From a virus: a DNA stretch of 38,998 nt. Position 1 is the first letter of the stretch; every line of letters begins with the position of its first letter. The stretch covers positions 1-38,998 of IMG/VR virus record IMGVR_UViG_3300027857_000010; one strand, 5' to 3'. Shown here piece by piece: positions 15,940 to 22,323 of the stretch. Both the position numbers and the translations under genes were made by a program. Below the pieces are notes generated by a model. The model searched no databases. It saw only the letters and a program-made list of their open reading frames with translations, and had not been told where the DNA came from.

Positions 15940-17433
15940 TTAGTAGGCGTTGTTCCATGCCGCCCGGATGGCATTCGCCATGCGGATGGCAAGGTAGTAG
16001 GCGCCGGCCGGCGTCGGGTGATTCGTATCCGTGCTCACGAAGTTGGAGGCATTACCGGCGGCTAGGGCGATGCCCGCATTGCCAGTGCCCCGCGTCCAGG
16101 ACGTATTGGCGGAGGAGCCCACCGCCTGGATAAAGACGGAATTAGGATCCGCCCATTGGCTGAAGAGCGCGAGCAAATTGGCCGCCTGCGTGAGCGTGCC
16201 GGCGTCCGGACCTTTTGCCTGCGCGAAGCCATCCGTGACCGTAATCTTGGCATTCGGGAACTGCGCGCGCGCGGCGGCCCAGGAGGCCAATGCCGCAGGC
16301 CCCACTTGTGAGAACGGCGTATTACTATCGTTGTAGCCCGCGCTGATCATGACGTGGCTCGGCGCATAAAGCGCGAAAATCTGCTGATTCGCCTGGGTCG
16401 ATAGAATCGTGGGAACGTTGTAGGAATTGGCATTGAAGGCGACGTAACCGGATCCCGCCACGGTCGCATTGACCACGCTCGAAAGCCCGAGGAGCCGCTT
16501 GATCCAAAACCCTTGCGGCGCGGCGAGGGGTGAGGTGATCGAAGGGACGACGGTATTCTGCAAGGAATCGCCCAGGAGCAGCATGCAATCATTCGGCGAG
16601 TCCGAGGGCTCGATGTAACCGATCGTCGAGAGCGCGACGCCGCGGATCTGCGCGCCGACCTGGGTGTCCGAGATGCGCACCAATCGACGTTTGACCACGC
16701 CGTTATAATCAAACGCAATGCACCAGCCTGGAGTGCCGGAGGACGGCAGAGGATTGCCCTGCACCATCACGCCATCGACTTCCACATACACCACGCTCGA
16801 GGAGTTGTGGATCGTAATGCCGAACTTGGCATCCGTGACGTAGAACTCCAAATCCCATTGATTGGTGTTGTAGACGTTCGCGGCGGAAAACCCCGCCTGC
16901 GTGGCATCGCCGGTGCTATTGCCGGATCCCGAAGCATTGCCGCTGGCATACTGGAAATGGCGAATCGCCACGTTCGAATTATTGATCTGCCGAGAGCTGA
17001 ACGGCGTCACCGCAGAATTGATCGTCGTGCCGGAGATGAAAAGCGTTTCCGTAAGTCCCACGGCCGCCGCATTGGCGCCGGAGGTAATGACCGGCGCATT
17101 GATGTCGCTGGCGCTCTTGACCCATGGCAGTCCGTACCATGTCACGCTGCCATCGGTGAGCGGCCGGCCCGTGAGCACTGCTGAGGTATAGACCGGCATC
17201 GATGCGCCCGAGGTGCCAGCGCCGGAGCAGATCAGATGCTGGCCGCTGGTGAGGGAGACGACGTTGCCGGCTACATACGGAGTCAGCGTCACCCAGAGCG
17301 GCGCGATGATTTGCGGCCCGTTCAAATGCGCCGCCACGTTGGCCGCACGCAGCGCATTTAGCTGCAATTGCGGAAGGGGCGGATTGGAGTTGCCGGCGAA
17401 GTTACCGCGATTTAGGGGATTGAAAATACTCAC
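15940..17433 (-). CDS. SGNH/GDSL-type esterase tail protein
   Basis: A 497-residue protein from a GTG at 17433 that overlaps the previous stop as GTGA; the longer open frame upstream is arginine-rich shadow. The N-terminal 110 residues are beta-rich with PLWVTLTPYVAGNVVSLTSGQ, like small carbohydrate-binding modules. From about 280 the SGNH blocks are visible: LLLGDS (Ser290, block I), VAGSGY (Gly327, block II), ISAGYND (Asn368, block III), and DTNHPTPAG (Asp469 and His472, block V). The catalytic set is therefore complete. Phage proteins of this type deacetylate surface polysaccharides. Next to a beta-helix spike and FN3 protein it suggests a composite device that recognises and edits an acetylated glycan. 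I infer it is virion-borne. Confidence 0.9.
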   Translation of the reverse strand: MSIFNPLNRGNFAGNSNPPLPQLQLNALRAANVAAHLNGPQIIAPLWVTLTPYVAGNVVSLTSGQHLICSGAGTSGASMPVYTSAVLTGRPLTDGSVTWYGLPWVKSASDINAPVITSGANAAAVGLTETLFISGTTINSAVTPFSSRQINNSNVAIRHFQYASGNASGSGNSTGDATQAGFSAANVYNTNQWDLEFYVTDAKFGITIHNSSSVVYVEVDGVMVQGNPLPSSGTPGWCIAFDYNGVVKRRLVRISDTQVGAQIRGVALSTIGYIEPSDSPNDCMLLLGDSLQNTVVPSITSPLAAPQGFWIKRLLGLSSVVNATVAGSGYVAFNANSYNVPTILSTQANQQIFALYAPSHVMISAGYNDSNTPFSQVGPAALASWAAARAQFPNAKITVTDGFAQAKGPDAGTLTQAANLLALFSQWADPNSVFIQAVGSSANTSWTRGTGNAGIALAAGNASNFVSTDTNHPTPAGAYYLAIRMANAIRAAWNNAY

Positions 17434-17672
17434 TGCAGTGCGACCAGGAGCGTGGCCGTCGAGGTCGCATCGACAATGCCTTCGTTGAGCTCGATCGGCA
17501 GGATGGAGCCGACCGGCGGGGCGGTGAAGGTCACGAGCGTTCCGCCGACCTTCGAGGCGACGACGACGTTGCCGGCACCGCCGACATAAATCGCGCGACA
17601 GTTCAGCGCCGTGGTGCTTGACGGCACAATCGCCGCGTAGCTCGAATAGGTGGCCCAAGGTCCTGCTTGCAT
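17430..17672 (-). CDS. Small beta-rich structural protein (80 aa)
   Basis: Starts MQAGPWATYSSYAAIVPSST with GAGGG upstream. The remainder is a compact string of strands: LNCRAIYVGGAGNVVVAS, GTLVTFTAPPVGSILPIEL, EGIVDATSTATLLVAL. Phrases like 'R.IYVGG.GNV.V...GG..VTF...P.G..LPI....V.AT.TTAT.LVAL' recur in many phage structural operons as small head or tail proteins. It is the first gene of the adhesin block after terminase and is joined to the SGNH gene by a GTGA overlap. A tail-base or decoration role is possible; no enzymatic function is expected. Confidence 0.85.
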   Translation of the reverse strand: MQAGPWATYSSYAAIVPSSTTALNCRAIYVGGAGNVVVASKVGGTLVTFTAPPVGSILPIELNEGIVDATSTATLLVALQ

Positions 17673-17675
17673 AGA

Positions 17676-17858
17676 TCAGCCCTCTTGTCGGTCGTACTTG
17701 TTCGGCGTCGCGTGTCGGTAGCCGCAGGCCTTGCGTGCCCGCGTCAGGGCGCGCCCACCATTCAGCTCCCCCCACCGCATGACGATATGGCTCACGAACT
17801 TGCGGGGCGCAGGAGGCCGCGCGCCATGCACTGGCGCCCTTCTCGATGGCTTCGACAT
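17676..17858 (-). CDS. Small basic protein after terminase (60 aa)
   Basis: Starts MSKPSRRAPVHGARPPAPRK; GAGGGG lies 8 nt upstream, overlapping the terminase stop region. The sequence is very basic, with FVSHIVMRWGELNGGRALTRARKACGYR in the middle. It fills the exact gap between terminase and the 80-residue gene, whose own GAGGG site overlaps its end. Spacing and ribosome site argue for a real gene. I do not recognise a family. Net positive charge suggests contact with DNA, RNA or the virion interior. Confidence 0.6.
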   Translation of the reverse strand: MSKPSRRAPVHGARPPAPRKFVSHIVMRWGELNGGRALTRARKACGYRHATPNKYDRQEG

Positions 17859-17862
17859 GGAA

Positions 17863-19320
17863 TTACCCCTCGGCCAGACGCTTCTGCGTGGCGCGCTTTA
17901 AGATTTCATTGATCGTGAGCGAGGTCTCAAACCGCGGCTTCGGAATATTCGGCGCATCCCGCACGATCGGGCGCGACATGCAGCCATAGCGCAGCGCATC
18001 GGCCGCATGATCCTCGGAGTCGGAGTCAACGTCCTCCGCGCGGTGCTTATCGTGCTGCAGCGCCGGCAGCGTGCGAATCAAATGCGTTGCGGTCGAAAAT
18101 ACATACAGCATCGGCCGGCCGCCCTCGCCCACCAAACGGTCCCGCACCTGATCCCAGCCGCCGATGGCGCCCTGGCGCGCCACGCGCTTGTTGTCCGCGC
18201 GGCGGAAATTGAGGTCCATGCGCTCGTTGATCGAGGGGCCACCATCTTCGCTGAACGCCGCGGGATCCAAGACCTCCTCCGCCATGCGCTCGCCCGTATC
18301 GGCCTCGATGCGGCGGATTCCGTCCCCCACATCCCGCGCCGTCATCTTGCAGCCGACGTTGGGCTCGCCGTTCCAGCCGTACCATTCGCGGTACACCACG
18401 AGCGCCCCCCGGGGGATCGCCGCGAGCTCGCCATCGGAGACCGCGAGCCACAGCACGCAAAACGGCTTCGCCGAGCCCCAATCCATCGCGCGAATGCGTG
18501 CCCAATGCGCGGGAATCTCGAAGGGCGCAATGACGTGCTTCGCGGCCGAGAACTCGGGGAAATACGCCCCCTCGATGACGTTCCAATCGCCCTCGAGCCA
18601 CGCCTTGACCAGGTTCTCGGAGCCGACCAGATACAGCCGATCGACATAGCTCGGATCCTGCGACAGTAAGATTTTGTTGTCCTGCACCCGGGAGGGGATA
18701 TAGACCGCCCGGTGCGTGCGCCCATTCGGCAGCGAGCGCGTCAAGATGGTCAAGCCCCCGGGGGCCGGGTCGATATACCGCTGCTTGATCCAGTGATGCC
18801 CCGGACCGCCGGGATTGGCCGAGAGCATGAGCTGCACCGGCACGCCGAAGCTCGAGCGGAGGCACCCGAAGAGTCGATCGATCGGCGCCGAGGCCGGATA
18901 GTTGCCCGCCTCCTCCACCGCCGCATCGGAGATATTGCGGCCCTGATATTTATCGGCATCAGAAACGGTTTCCAACGGTCGGAAGCGGATGCGCCCGCCG
19001 CCCGGCATCAGAAACATTTTCTTGCCTTCCTGCCACTTGCCGCCGATCGGCTCGTAAATCTCGCGCGCCCGGTCGATCAAATCGTCCTGCTGGGGCATGG
19101 CCTGACGGAAGAACACCGCATTGAAGCCGCGCCGGTATTTCTGGCTCTTCAGGGCCCACTTGCCTAAGAAACCATCGGTCTTGCCGCCGCCGCGCGCGCC
19201 GCCGAACAGCACCTCAGGTACCGGGCAATCGATGAGCGCCTTCTGCGGTCCTCGCTGCGGCCGCCAAGCGCAGGGAGGCGCTCTCTCAGCCGTTAAGTCG
19301 CTGGGCGCTGCTGCTGCCAT
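17863..19320 (-). CDS. terL: Terminase large subunit
   Basis: A 485-residue packaging motor. The ATPase domain shows Walker A GGARGGGKT at residues 40-48, a Walker B-like strand with NISDAAVEEAGN at about 129-140 (catalytic Glu in VEEAG), and LMLSANPGGPGHHW as coupling motif near 165-177. The C-terminal RNase H-like nuclease shows acidic residues at D280 (AMDWGSAKP), D352 (EVLDPAAFSEDG) and D437/D441 (SEDHAADALRYG). Together these are complete and ordered as in functional terminases. The first 35 bases overlap the small subunit gene. The head-filling or cos mechanism cannot be fixed from this alone; the permuted-looking assembly would fit headful packaging. Confidence 0.97.
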   Translation of the reverse strand: MAAAAPSDLTAERAPPCAWRPQRGPQKALIDCPVPEVLFGGARGGGKTDGFLGKWALKSQKYRRGFNAVFFRQAMPQQDDLIDRAREIYEPIGGKWQEGKKMFLMPGGGRIRFRPLETVSDADKYQGRNISDAAVEEAGNYPASAPIDRLFGCLRSSFGVPVQLMLSANPGGPGHHWIKQRYIDPAPGGLTILTRSLPNGRTHRAVYIPSRVQDNKILLSQDPSYVDRLYLVGSENLVKAWLEGDWNVIEGAYFPEFSAAKHVIAPFEIPAHWARIRAMDWGSAKPFCVLWLAVSDGELAAIPRGALVVYREWYGWNGEPNVGCKMTARDVGDGIRRIEADTGERMAEEVLDPAAFSEDGGPSINERMDLNFRRADNKRVARQGAIGGWDQVRDRLVGEGGRPMLYVFSTATHLIRTLPALQHDKHRAEDVDSDSEDHAADALRYGCMSRPIVRDAPNIPKPRFETSLTINEILKRATQKRLAEG

Positions 19321-19600
19321 AGGTTTGCGCCCATTCCTCCTCCGTCAGCGGCTCTGCGGAGACCGTATGCACTTCCTCGATGATCGTTCCCGAATGCTCG
19401 ATCGCTTGCAGATCAGGCACGGTTTTCTTGAGGAGCCCCAGCGCAGCCGTGACTTGGTGCGGCGACATCTCGATCCGGCCCGTCACGAAGTTCGTGAGAC
19501 GGTTTAATAGCATGGCGGTACGAATGCGACCTCGTACACGCTCCGAATGCATATCGCCAGGCTTGCGACCCGCTCCTGGCCGAGAACCGCCGCTCGCCAT
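19286..19600 (-). CDS. terS: Terminase small subunit
   Basis: A 104-residue protein starting MASGGSRPGAGRKPGDMHSER. The opening GG.RPGAGRKPG is the characteristic basic N-terminal motif of many small terminases. Helices follow (RIRTAMLLNRLTNFVTGRIEMSPHQVTAALGLLKKTVPDL), and then an acidic tail IEEVHTVSAEPLTEEEWAQ that may contact the large subunit. I chose the ATG at 19600, which overlaps the upstream stop as TGATG; the longer frame is arginine-rich shadow. It recognises phage DNA and loads the large subunit. It overlaps terL by 35 bp. Confidence 0.92.
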   Translation of the reverse strand: MASGGSRPGAGRKPGDMHSERVRGRIRTAMLLNRLTNFVTGRIEMSPHQVTAALGLLKKTVPDLQAIEHSGTIIEEVHTVSAEPLTEEEWAQTYGSSSAQRLNG

Positions 19601-19812
19601 CACGCGCCCCGATGCAGCGCCGTGCCGGCTTGCCGCAAAAGCATCCCGTGCGCGCCTTCGATCGCCGCCTCGAGCGAGCCATATTCGCCGATGCAGCGGC
19701 CGAACTTCTCGACTTGGCCGCCCTGCGTCTCGCCATTCCATTCGATCAGGAGGAACATGGCGCGCGCGGGCTCCAAGGAGAGGGTCGGCTGCACTGAATA
19801 CCGGGCGGCCAT
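19600..19812 (-). CDS. Small protein upstream of terminase (70 aa)
   Basis: Starts MAARYSVQPTLSLEPARAMF and is coupled on both sides by TGATG overlaps. The sequence contains FLLIEWNGETQGGQVEKFGRCIGEYGSLEAAIEGAHGML, reading as a strand-turn-strand followed by a helix. It could be a small alpha/beta domain. I do not recognise the family. Its place at the head of the late operon suggests a role in packaging or late expression, but nothing in the sequence proves this. Confidence 0.75.
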   Translation of the reverse strand: MAARYSVQPTLSLEPARAMFLLIEWNGETQGGQVEKFGRCIGEYGSLEAAIEGAHGMLLRQAGTALHRGA

Positions 19813-20027
19813 CAGCGTTTGCTCAGCGCGGCGGCGAGCTGCTTCACATGCGCCGGCTGCCCGATGCTCGCCTGATATTTCGGCTTGTTTTGATTCGGCC
19901 CCTTCGCGGCATCGGCGGCGGCGAAATCCTTGCCGACCGATTGCGGAATGCCGGCCTTCTTGGCGAACTTCGGGTCATGCGCCACGGCTTCCATGAGCCG
20001 GTGCTGCGCGGGTGATTTACTAGGCAT
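19812..20027 (-). CDS. Small basic phage protein (71 aa)
   Basis: Starts MPSKSPAQHRLMEAVAHDPK. The ATG at 20027 overlaps the previous stop as TGATG; the longer upstream frame includes noncoding hairpins. The motif SPAQ.RLMEA..HDP.FA.K.GIP.SVGK.F..AD is one I have seen repeatedly in phage and prophage proteins of unknown role, related in look to short 'MPAKS.AQ..' proteins. It is lysine-rich and probably helical. Coupling to terminase-proximal genes suggests a late or packaging-linked accessory. No function can be assigned. Confidence 0.82.
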   Translation of the reverse strand: MPSKSPAQHRLMEAVAHDPKFAKKAGIPQSVGKDFAAADAAKGPNQNKPKYQASIGQPAHVKQLAAALSKR

Positions 20028-20257
20028 CAGGGTTGTCCTGTGGTTTTGAGAAAATCTTGGTACTGCGCGTGTCTGAGCATCTGCTGACGCCAGAATCCTG
20101 CGCCCTGCGCATCCCAAAGCGAGACCGCATCGGCAAGCAAGGCTTCGGCGCGCCGCAGTCGGTCCCGCGTCATATCCAATTCGCACCACGGGCACTGCGC
20201 CGCGGCACCGGCTTTGATCATGTTGTGGCGTTCTTGGGTATGGACGCAGGGCGTCAT
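20027..20257 (-). CDS. Small zinc-knuckle-like protein, first late gene
   Basis: A 76-residue protein beginning MTPCVHTQERHNMIKAG. It has Cys and His early (C..H...) and a CPWC pair at about 22-25, so one metal site of the C-H-C-C kind is likely. A helical region follows (MTRDRLRRAEALLADAVSLW). The ATG at 20257 is preceded directly by a hairpin arm, not a ribosome site; an ATG 12 codons later is an alternative but would lose the first Cys and His. It is the first gene after the Q-like regulator and the hairpin region. A role in late gene control or packaging is conceivable. Confidence 0.72.
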   Translation of the reverse strand: MTPCVHTQERHNMIKAGAAAQCPWCELDMTRDRLRRAEALLADAVSLWDAQGAGFWRQQMLRHAQYQDFLKTTGQP

Positions 20258-20319
20258 CGCGAGATTTCGCGGTGGGAGCGATCCCACAATAATTGATTGG
20301 GTGAGTTGTAAGGCATTTC
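20258..20319 (-). promoter_or_regulatory. Noncoding hairpin region between Q-like gene and late operon
   Basis: One of the few untranslated gaps in the leftward arm. On the minus strand it is AT-rich after the Q-like stop, then has GTGGGA-TCGC-TCCCAC (20287-20272), a perfect 6-bp hairpin, and at once CGCGA-AATC-TCGCG, whose second arm touches the ATG at 20257. In lambda the same place holds the late promoter and its Q-sensitive terminator. Promoter boxes are poor (TATTGT with CTTACA at 15 bp), and no T-run follows the hairpins. A late control site is inferred from position. Confidence 0.45.
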
Positions 20320-20793
20320 TTACGGCTCCGCAAGCCCATTTGAGAGGGAAATTCGCGGCAGAAATTGTGTTTCCATCACTTTGGCGTTTTTGTCCTCGTA
20401 TTTTGTGCAGATCGTCACAAAACTGTGGACGTAGTTTTTGGCGAAAGCGAGGGTCTTCCAGTACGCCGCGACGTTCATCTCGGCTTCCTTCGCCTTCCAC
20501 TTGACCGGCTTATCGGTCACCACGAAATGCAGCGATATGACGTGCGCCCAGCGTTTGTCCATCTCCCGAATCGCCCGATGCACGAGGAGCGAGCGGCCCG
20601 TATAAACTTCCGGGAAGTTCTGATTGGTCGTGCCTTGGCTTGCCCCTTCCGCATCCTCGCGCACGGCGCCCAAGGTGCTGTTGAGCTTACCGACCCGATC
20701 GCGGGGCTCGAGCGCCAGGCTCCCCTCGATTTGCCGACGCTGCTGCGCCCATTGCATGCACCAGCGGTCCACCTCGTCGGGCGCCCACCTCAC
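20320..20793 (-). CDS. Q-like late-gene regulator / antiterminator candidate
   Basis: A 157-residue protein from a GTG at 20793 that overlaps the stop of the tiny membrane gene as GTGA. The sequence VRWAPDEVDRWCMQWAQQRRQIEG, then RDRVGKLNSTLGAVREDAEGASQG, PEVYTGRSLLVHRAIREM and VAAYWKTLAFAKNYVHSF, resembles proteins of phages that sit at the antiterminator-Q position. The C-terminal YW....AK.YVHSF segment reads like a sigma-region-4/HTH helix pair. It is the last gene before the late operon, the usual place of Q. I infer it activates late transcription, either by antitermination or as a sigma-like factor. A zinc finger, common in lambdoid Q, is not present. Confidence 0.65.
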   Translation of the reverse strand: MRWAPDEVDRWCMQWAQQRRQIEGSLALEPRDRVGKLNSTLGAVREDAEGASQGTTNQNFPEVYTGRSLLVHRAIREMDKRWAHVISLHFVVTDKPVKWKAKEAEMNVAAYWKTLAFAKNYVHSFVTICTKYEDKNAKVMETQFLPRISLSNGLAEP

Positions 20794-20897
20794 TTGAGCA
20801 CCCACCACAGACAGCCCCAAAACCCCGCCATGATCGCGAGCCACAGCGCGAGCCAGCGGTCGGCGCGGATATTGCGGATGGTGCGGATGCGGGTCAT
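20790..20897 (-). CDS. Tiny single-pass membrane protein (35 aa)
   Basis: The sequence starts MTRIRTIRNIRADRWLALW and ends with a hydrophobic stretch with Phe and three Trp residues. The ATG at 20897 overlaps the nuclease stop as ATGA, and its stop overlaps the next GTG as GTGA. Four arginines before one membrane segment predict an N-in orientation. The two exact overlaps are the best evidence that it is translated. Possible roles include membrane-level interference or superinfection control, as with other tiny early phage proteins; none can be shown. Confidence 0.7.
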   Translation of the reverse strand: MTRIRTIRNIRADRWLALWLAIMAGFWGCLWWVLK

Positions 20898-21196
20898 GCG
20901 CCGGCCCTCTGCGTCCGCACCCGCGTGACATGCGCAATCACATCATCGACGGTGCGCACGACCTCAACCTTCGGCCCCTTCCAATCGCGGATAAAGCGCT
21001 CCTGCGAGGCGCGAAGCTTGCCCTCCTCGGTCTTGATTTCAACCGGCGCGCAGTAGCCGGAGAAGTGTACGATGATGTCGGGAAAGCCGAACCCTTGGCC
21101 GTGCGTGTCGATGACTCCGCAGTGAAGGGCCTCGTAGGTCGCAACGATCTCGGCATGGTTCGCATCGGGCCGGCCTTGGGCTGCGGGATTTCTCAT
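20894..21196 (-). CDS. VRR-NUC-type nuclease
   Basis: A 100-residue protein starting MRNPAAQGRPDANHAEIV. A PD-(D/E)XK core is visible: GFPD (D40), VEIK (E53, K55) and a following SQERF with Gln65, spaced as in VRR-NUC nucleases and phage Holliday-junction resolvase-like proteins. An early acidic residue in the N-terminal helix (E16) can complete the site. I chose the ATG at 21196, which overlaps the previous stop as ATGA. It lies in the replication part of the leftward arm. It probably resolves branched replication or recombination intermediates before packaging, taking the place of a NinG/RusA enzyme. Confidence 0.88.
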   Translation of the reverse strand: MRNPAAQGRPDANHAEIVATYEALHCGVIDTHGQGFGFPDIIVHFSGYCAPVEIKTEEGKLRASQERFIRDWKGPKVEVVRTVDDVIAHVTRVRTQRAGA

Positions 21197-21348
21197 AGCG
21201 GCGGCTTCGAAGTGCCCCACTGCCAGCGGCGCTTGTACGCCGCTTTGGGCTTTTTGGGCTTCGCGGTCGTTGCCGCGCGGGCCTGGGCGGTGAGCCAGTC
21301 GGCCGGCGGCAGCGCACTGGACGGAGGCGGGTTTTTTGATTGACTCAT
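21193..21348 (-). CDS. Short basic proline/lysine-rich protein (51 aa)
   Basis: Begins MSQSKNPPPSSALPPADWLT and ends KAAYKRRWQWGTSKPPL. Both ends overlap neighbours as ATGA. The N-terminus is a disordered Pro/Ser stretch; the C-terminus is basic with aromatic residues. No recognised domain. Its coupling between a small protein and the nuclease suggests it assists replication or recombination proteins. Its existence as a gene rests on the exact overlaps. Confidence 0.7.
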   Translation of the reverse strand: MSQSKNPPPSSALPPADWLTAQARAATTAKPKKPKAAYKRRWQWGTSKPPL

Positions 21349-21593
21349 GCGGATACCGAGGCGACCTTTTGCCTGGCCTTCGCGAGGATTCGATAGCCCC
21401 GGTACAGCACCGATTCCGGGTAGCTGCCATCCGCCGCGCAGGGCCGTCCCAATGCCTGATGCAGCGCCTTCGCGTTCAGGTTGGTTTTGATATCGCTCAC
21501 GTCCTCCGGTCGATTGAGCTTGCGCCAATCGATCATGCGGTCGATGAGTTCCTGCTCGGGGTTGATCCGATCACCGTTTGCCTCGAGTTTCAT
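21345..21593 (-). CDS. Small replication-module protein (82 aa)
   Basis: Starts MKLEANGDRINPEQELIDRM at the ATG at 21593, which overlaps the initiator stop as ATGA. The sequence IDWRKLNRPEDVSDIKTNLNAKALHQALGRP is helical and resembles small proteins downstream of phage replication initiators. Next comes AADGSYPESVLYRGYRILAKARQ. I do not recognise a domain. As lambda places P and ren after O, this could be a helicase-loading or accessory factor, though it is much shorter than lambda P. No ATPase motifs are present. Confidence 0.75.
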   Translation of the reverse strand: MKLEANGDRINPEQELIDRMIDWRKLNRPEDVSDIKTNLNAKALHQALGRPCAADGSYPESVLYRGYRILAKARQKVASVSA

Positions 21594-22321
21594 GCGGAAT
21601 CTCCAGTTATTTCGTGGTATGCGGTGCAAAACGCCTTACGGACGATGGAATCCTCGACGCCCTGCTGGCGTTGGGCGATGCGCGACCATCCGCCGGCGGC
21701 ATCGATAGCCGCTTGCAACTCGTGCGTTCGGGGTGGTCTCGCGCCGTCCGAGGCGATCAGTTCGTACCATACGGCGATGGCTGGGTCCGGTGGCCGCTCC
21801 CGTCGGTGGTGCTTTCCGTTCCCGTTCTGCCCATTCGTCGCAGACGAAGGAAGCCCCCCTTGGGGGTTTGGGGGATTCAAGCTATCAGCAATCAGAGAAT
21901 CAGCAATCAGAGAATCAGCCCGAGTCGCAATGGCCTCGGTTGTGCTCGCTTCGGGCCTTGGTTGTTCTGACTTGCGTCCTTGGCGCGTCCTTGGCACTGC
22001 CTTAGCGGCAAGCGTGCTTGGAGCCTCATTTTTATGGGGTTTCTGATGCTTTTTGAACTCCAATATTTGGATGATTTTGACGCCGTCCGCTTCGTATCGA
22101 TCGATGAATTGGTGACGAGCCAACCAGTCGAGCGAAGCCTCGATGTCGACTGAGAAACGGTACGGCAAAACTTCGGCGCGAATTTTGGCAGGACGATCCT
22201 CCAACCGCCCCTCTCTGTCAGCCATACACCAGAGTCCTTCAAACAAAATCGTAAGTACCGGATCGGCCTCTCCTAGCACCTCGTTTTTGAACAATCCCGG
22301 CTTGATGTTGCGGGCGCGCAT
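21590..22321 (-). CDS. Phage replication initiator (O-like)
   Basis: A 243-residue protein starting MRARNIKPGLFKNEVLGEAD. The N-terminal 95 residues (KNEVLGEADPVLTILFEGLWCMADREGRLEDRPAKIRAEVLPYR, then a winged-helix region SLDWLARHQFIDRYEADGVKIIQI) are the standard start of phage O-type or DnaT-like replication proteins. Residues about 100-165 are a low-complexity linker with the repeat DSLIADSLIADSL. The C-terminal 80 residues contain WYELIASDGARPPRTHELQAAIDAAGGW, probably a domain that engages the host helicase system. No helicase or polymerase gene is present, so it likely recruits host DnaB. The coding repeats are iteron-like. Confidence 0.88.
   Translation of the reverse strand: MRARNIKPGLFKNEVLGEADPVLTILFEGLWCMADREGRLEDRPAKIRAEVLPYRFSVDIEASLDWLARHQFIDRYEADGVKIIQILEFKKHQKPHKNEAPSTLAAKAVPRTRQGRKSEQPRPEASTTEAIATRADSLIADSLIADSLNPPNPQGGLPSSATNGQNGNGKHHRRERPPDPAIAVWYELIASDGARPPRTHELQAAIDAAGGWSRIAQRQQGVEDSIVRKAFCTAYHEITGDSA
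21884..21919. repeat. Iteron-like 15-bp direct repeats inside the initiator gene
   Basis: AGCAATCAGAGAATC occurs twice back to back (21887-21901 and 21902-21916), flanked by partial copies (ATC before, AGC after). On the coding strand it encodes DSLIA twice. A C-run/G-run inverted repeat follows 20-30 bases away (21854-21866). Lambda's origin is likewise a set of iterons inside gene O, so this is a candidate origin. Confidence 0.55.
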
Positions 22322-22323
22322 CG

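Noticed and set aside
12077-17672. Diversity-generating retroelement, as in BPP-1
   Set aside because: No reverse transcriptase frame anywhere, and no near-duplicate of a spike or FN3 segment with adenine-specific differences was seen.
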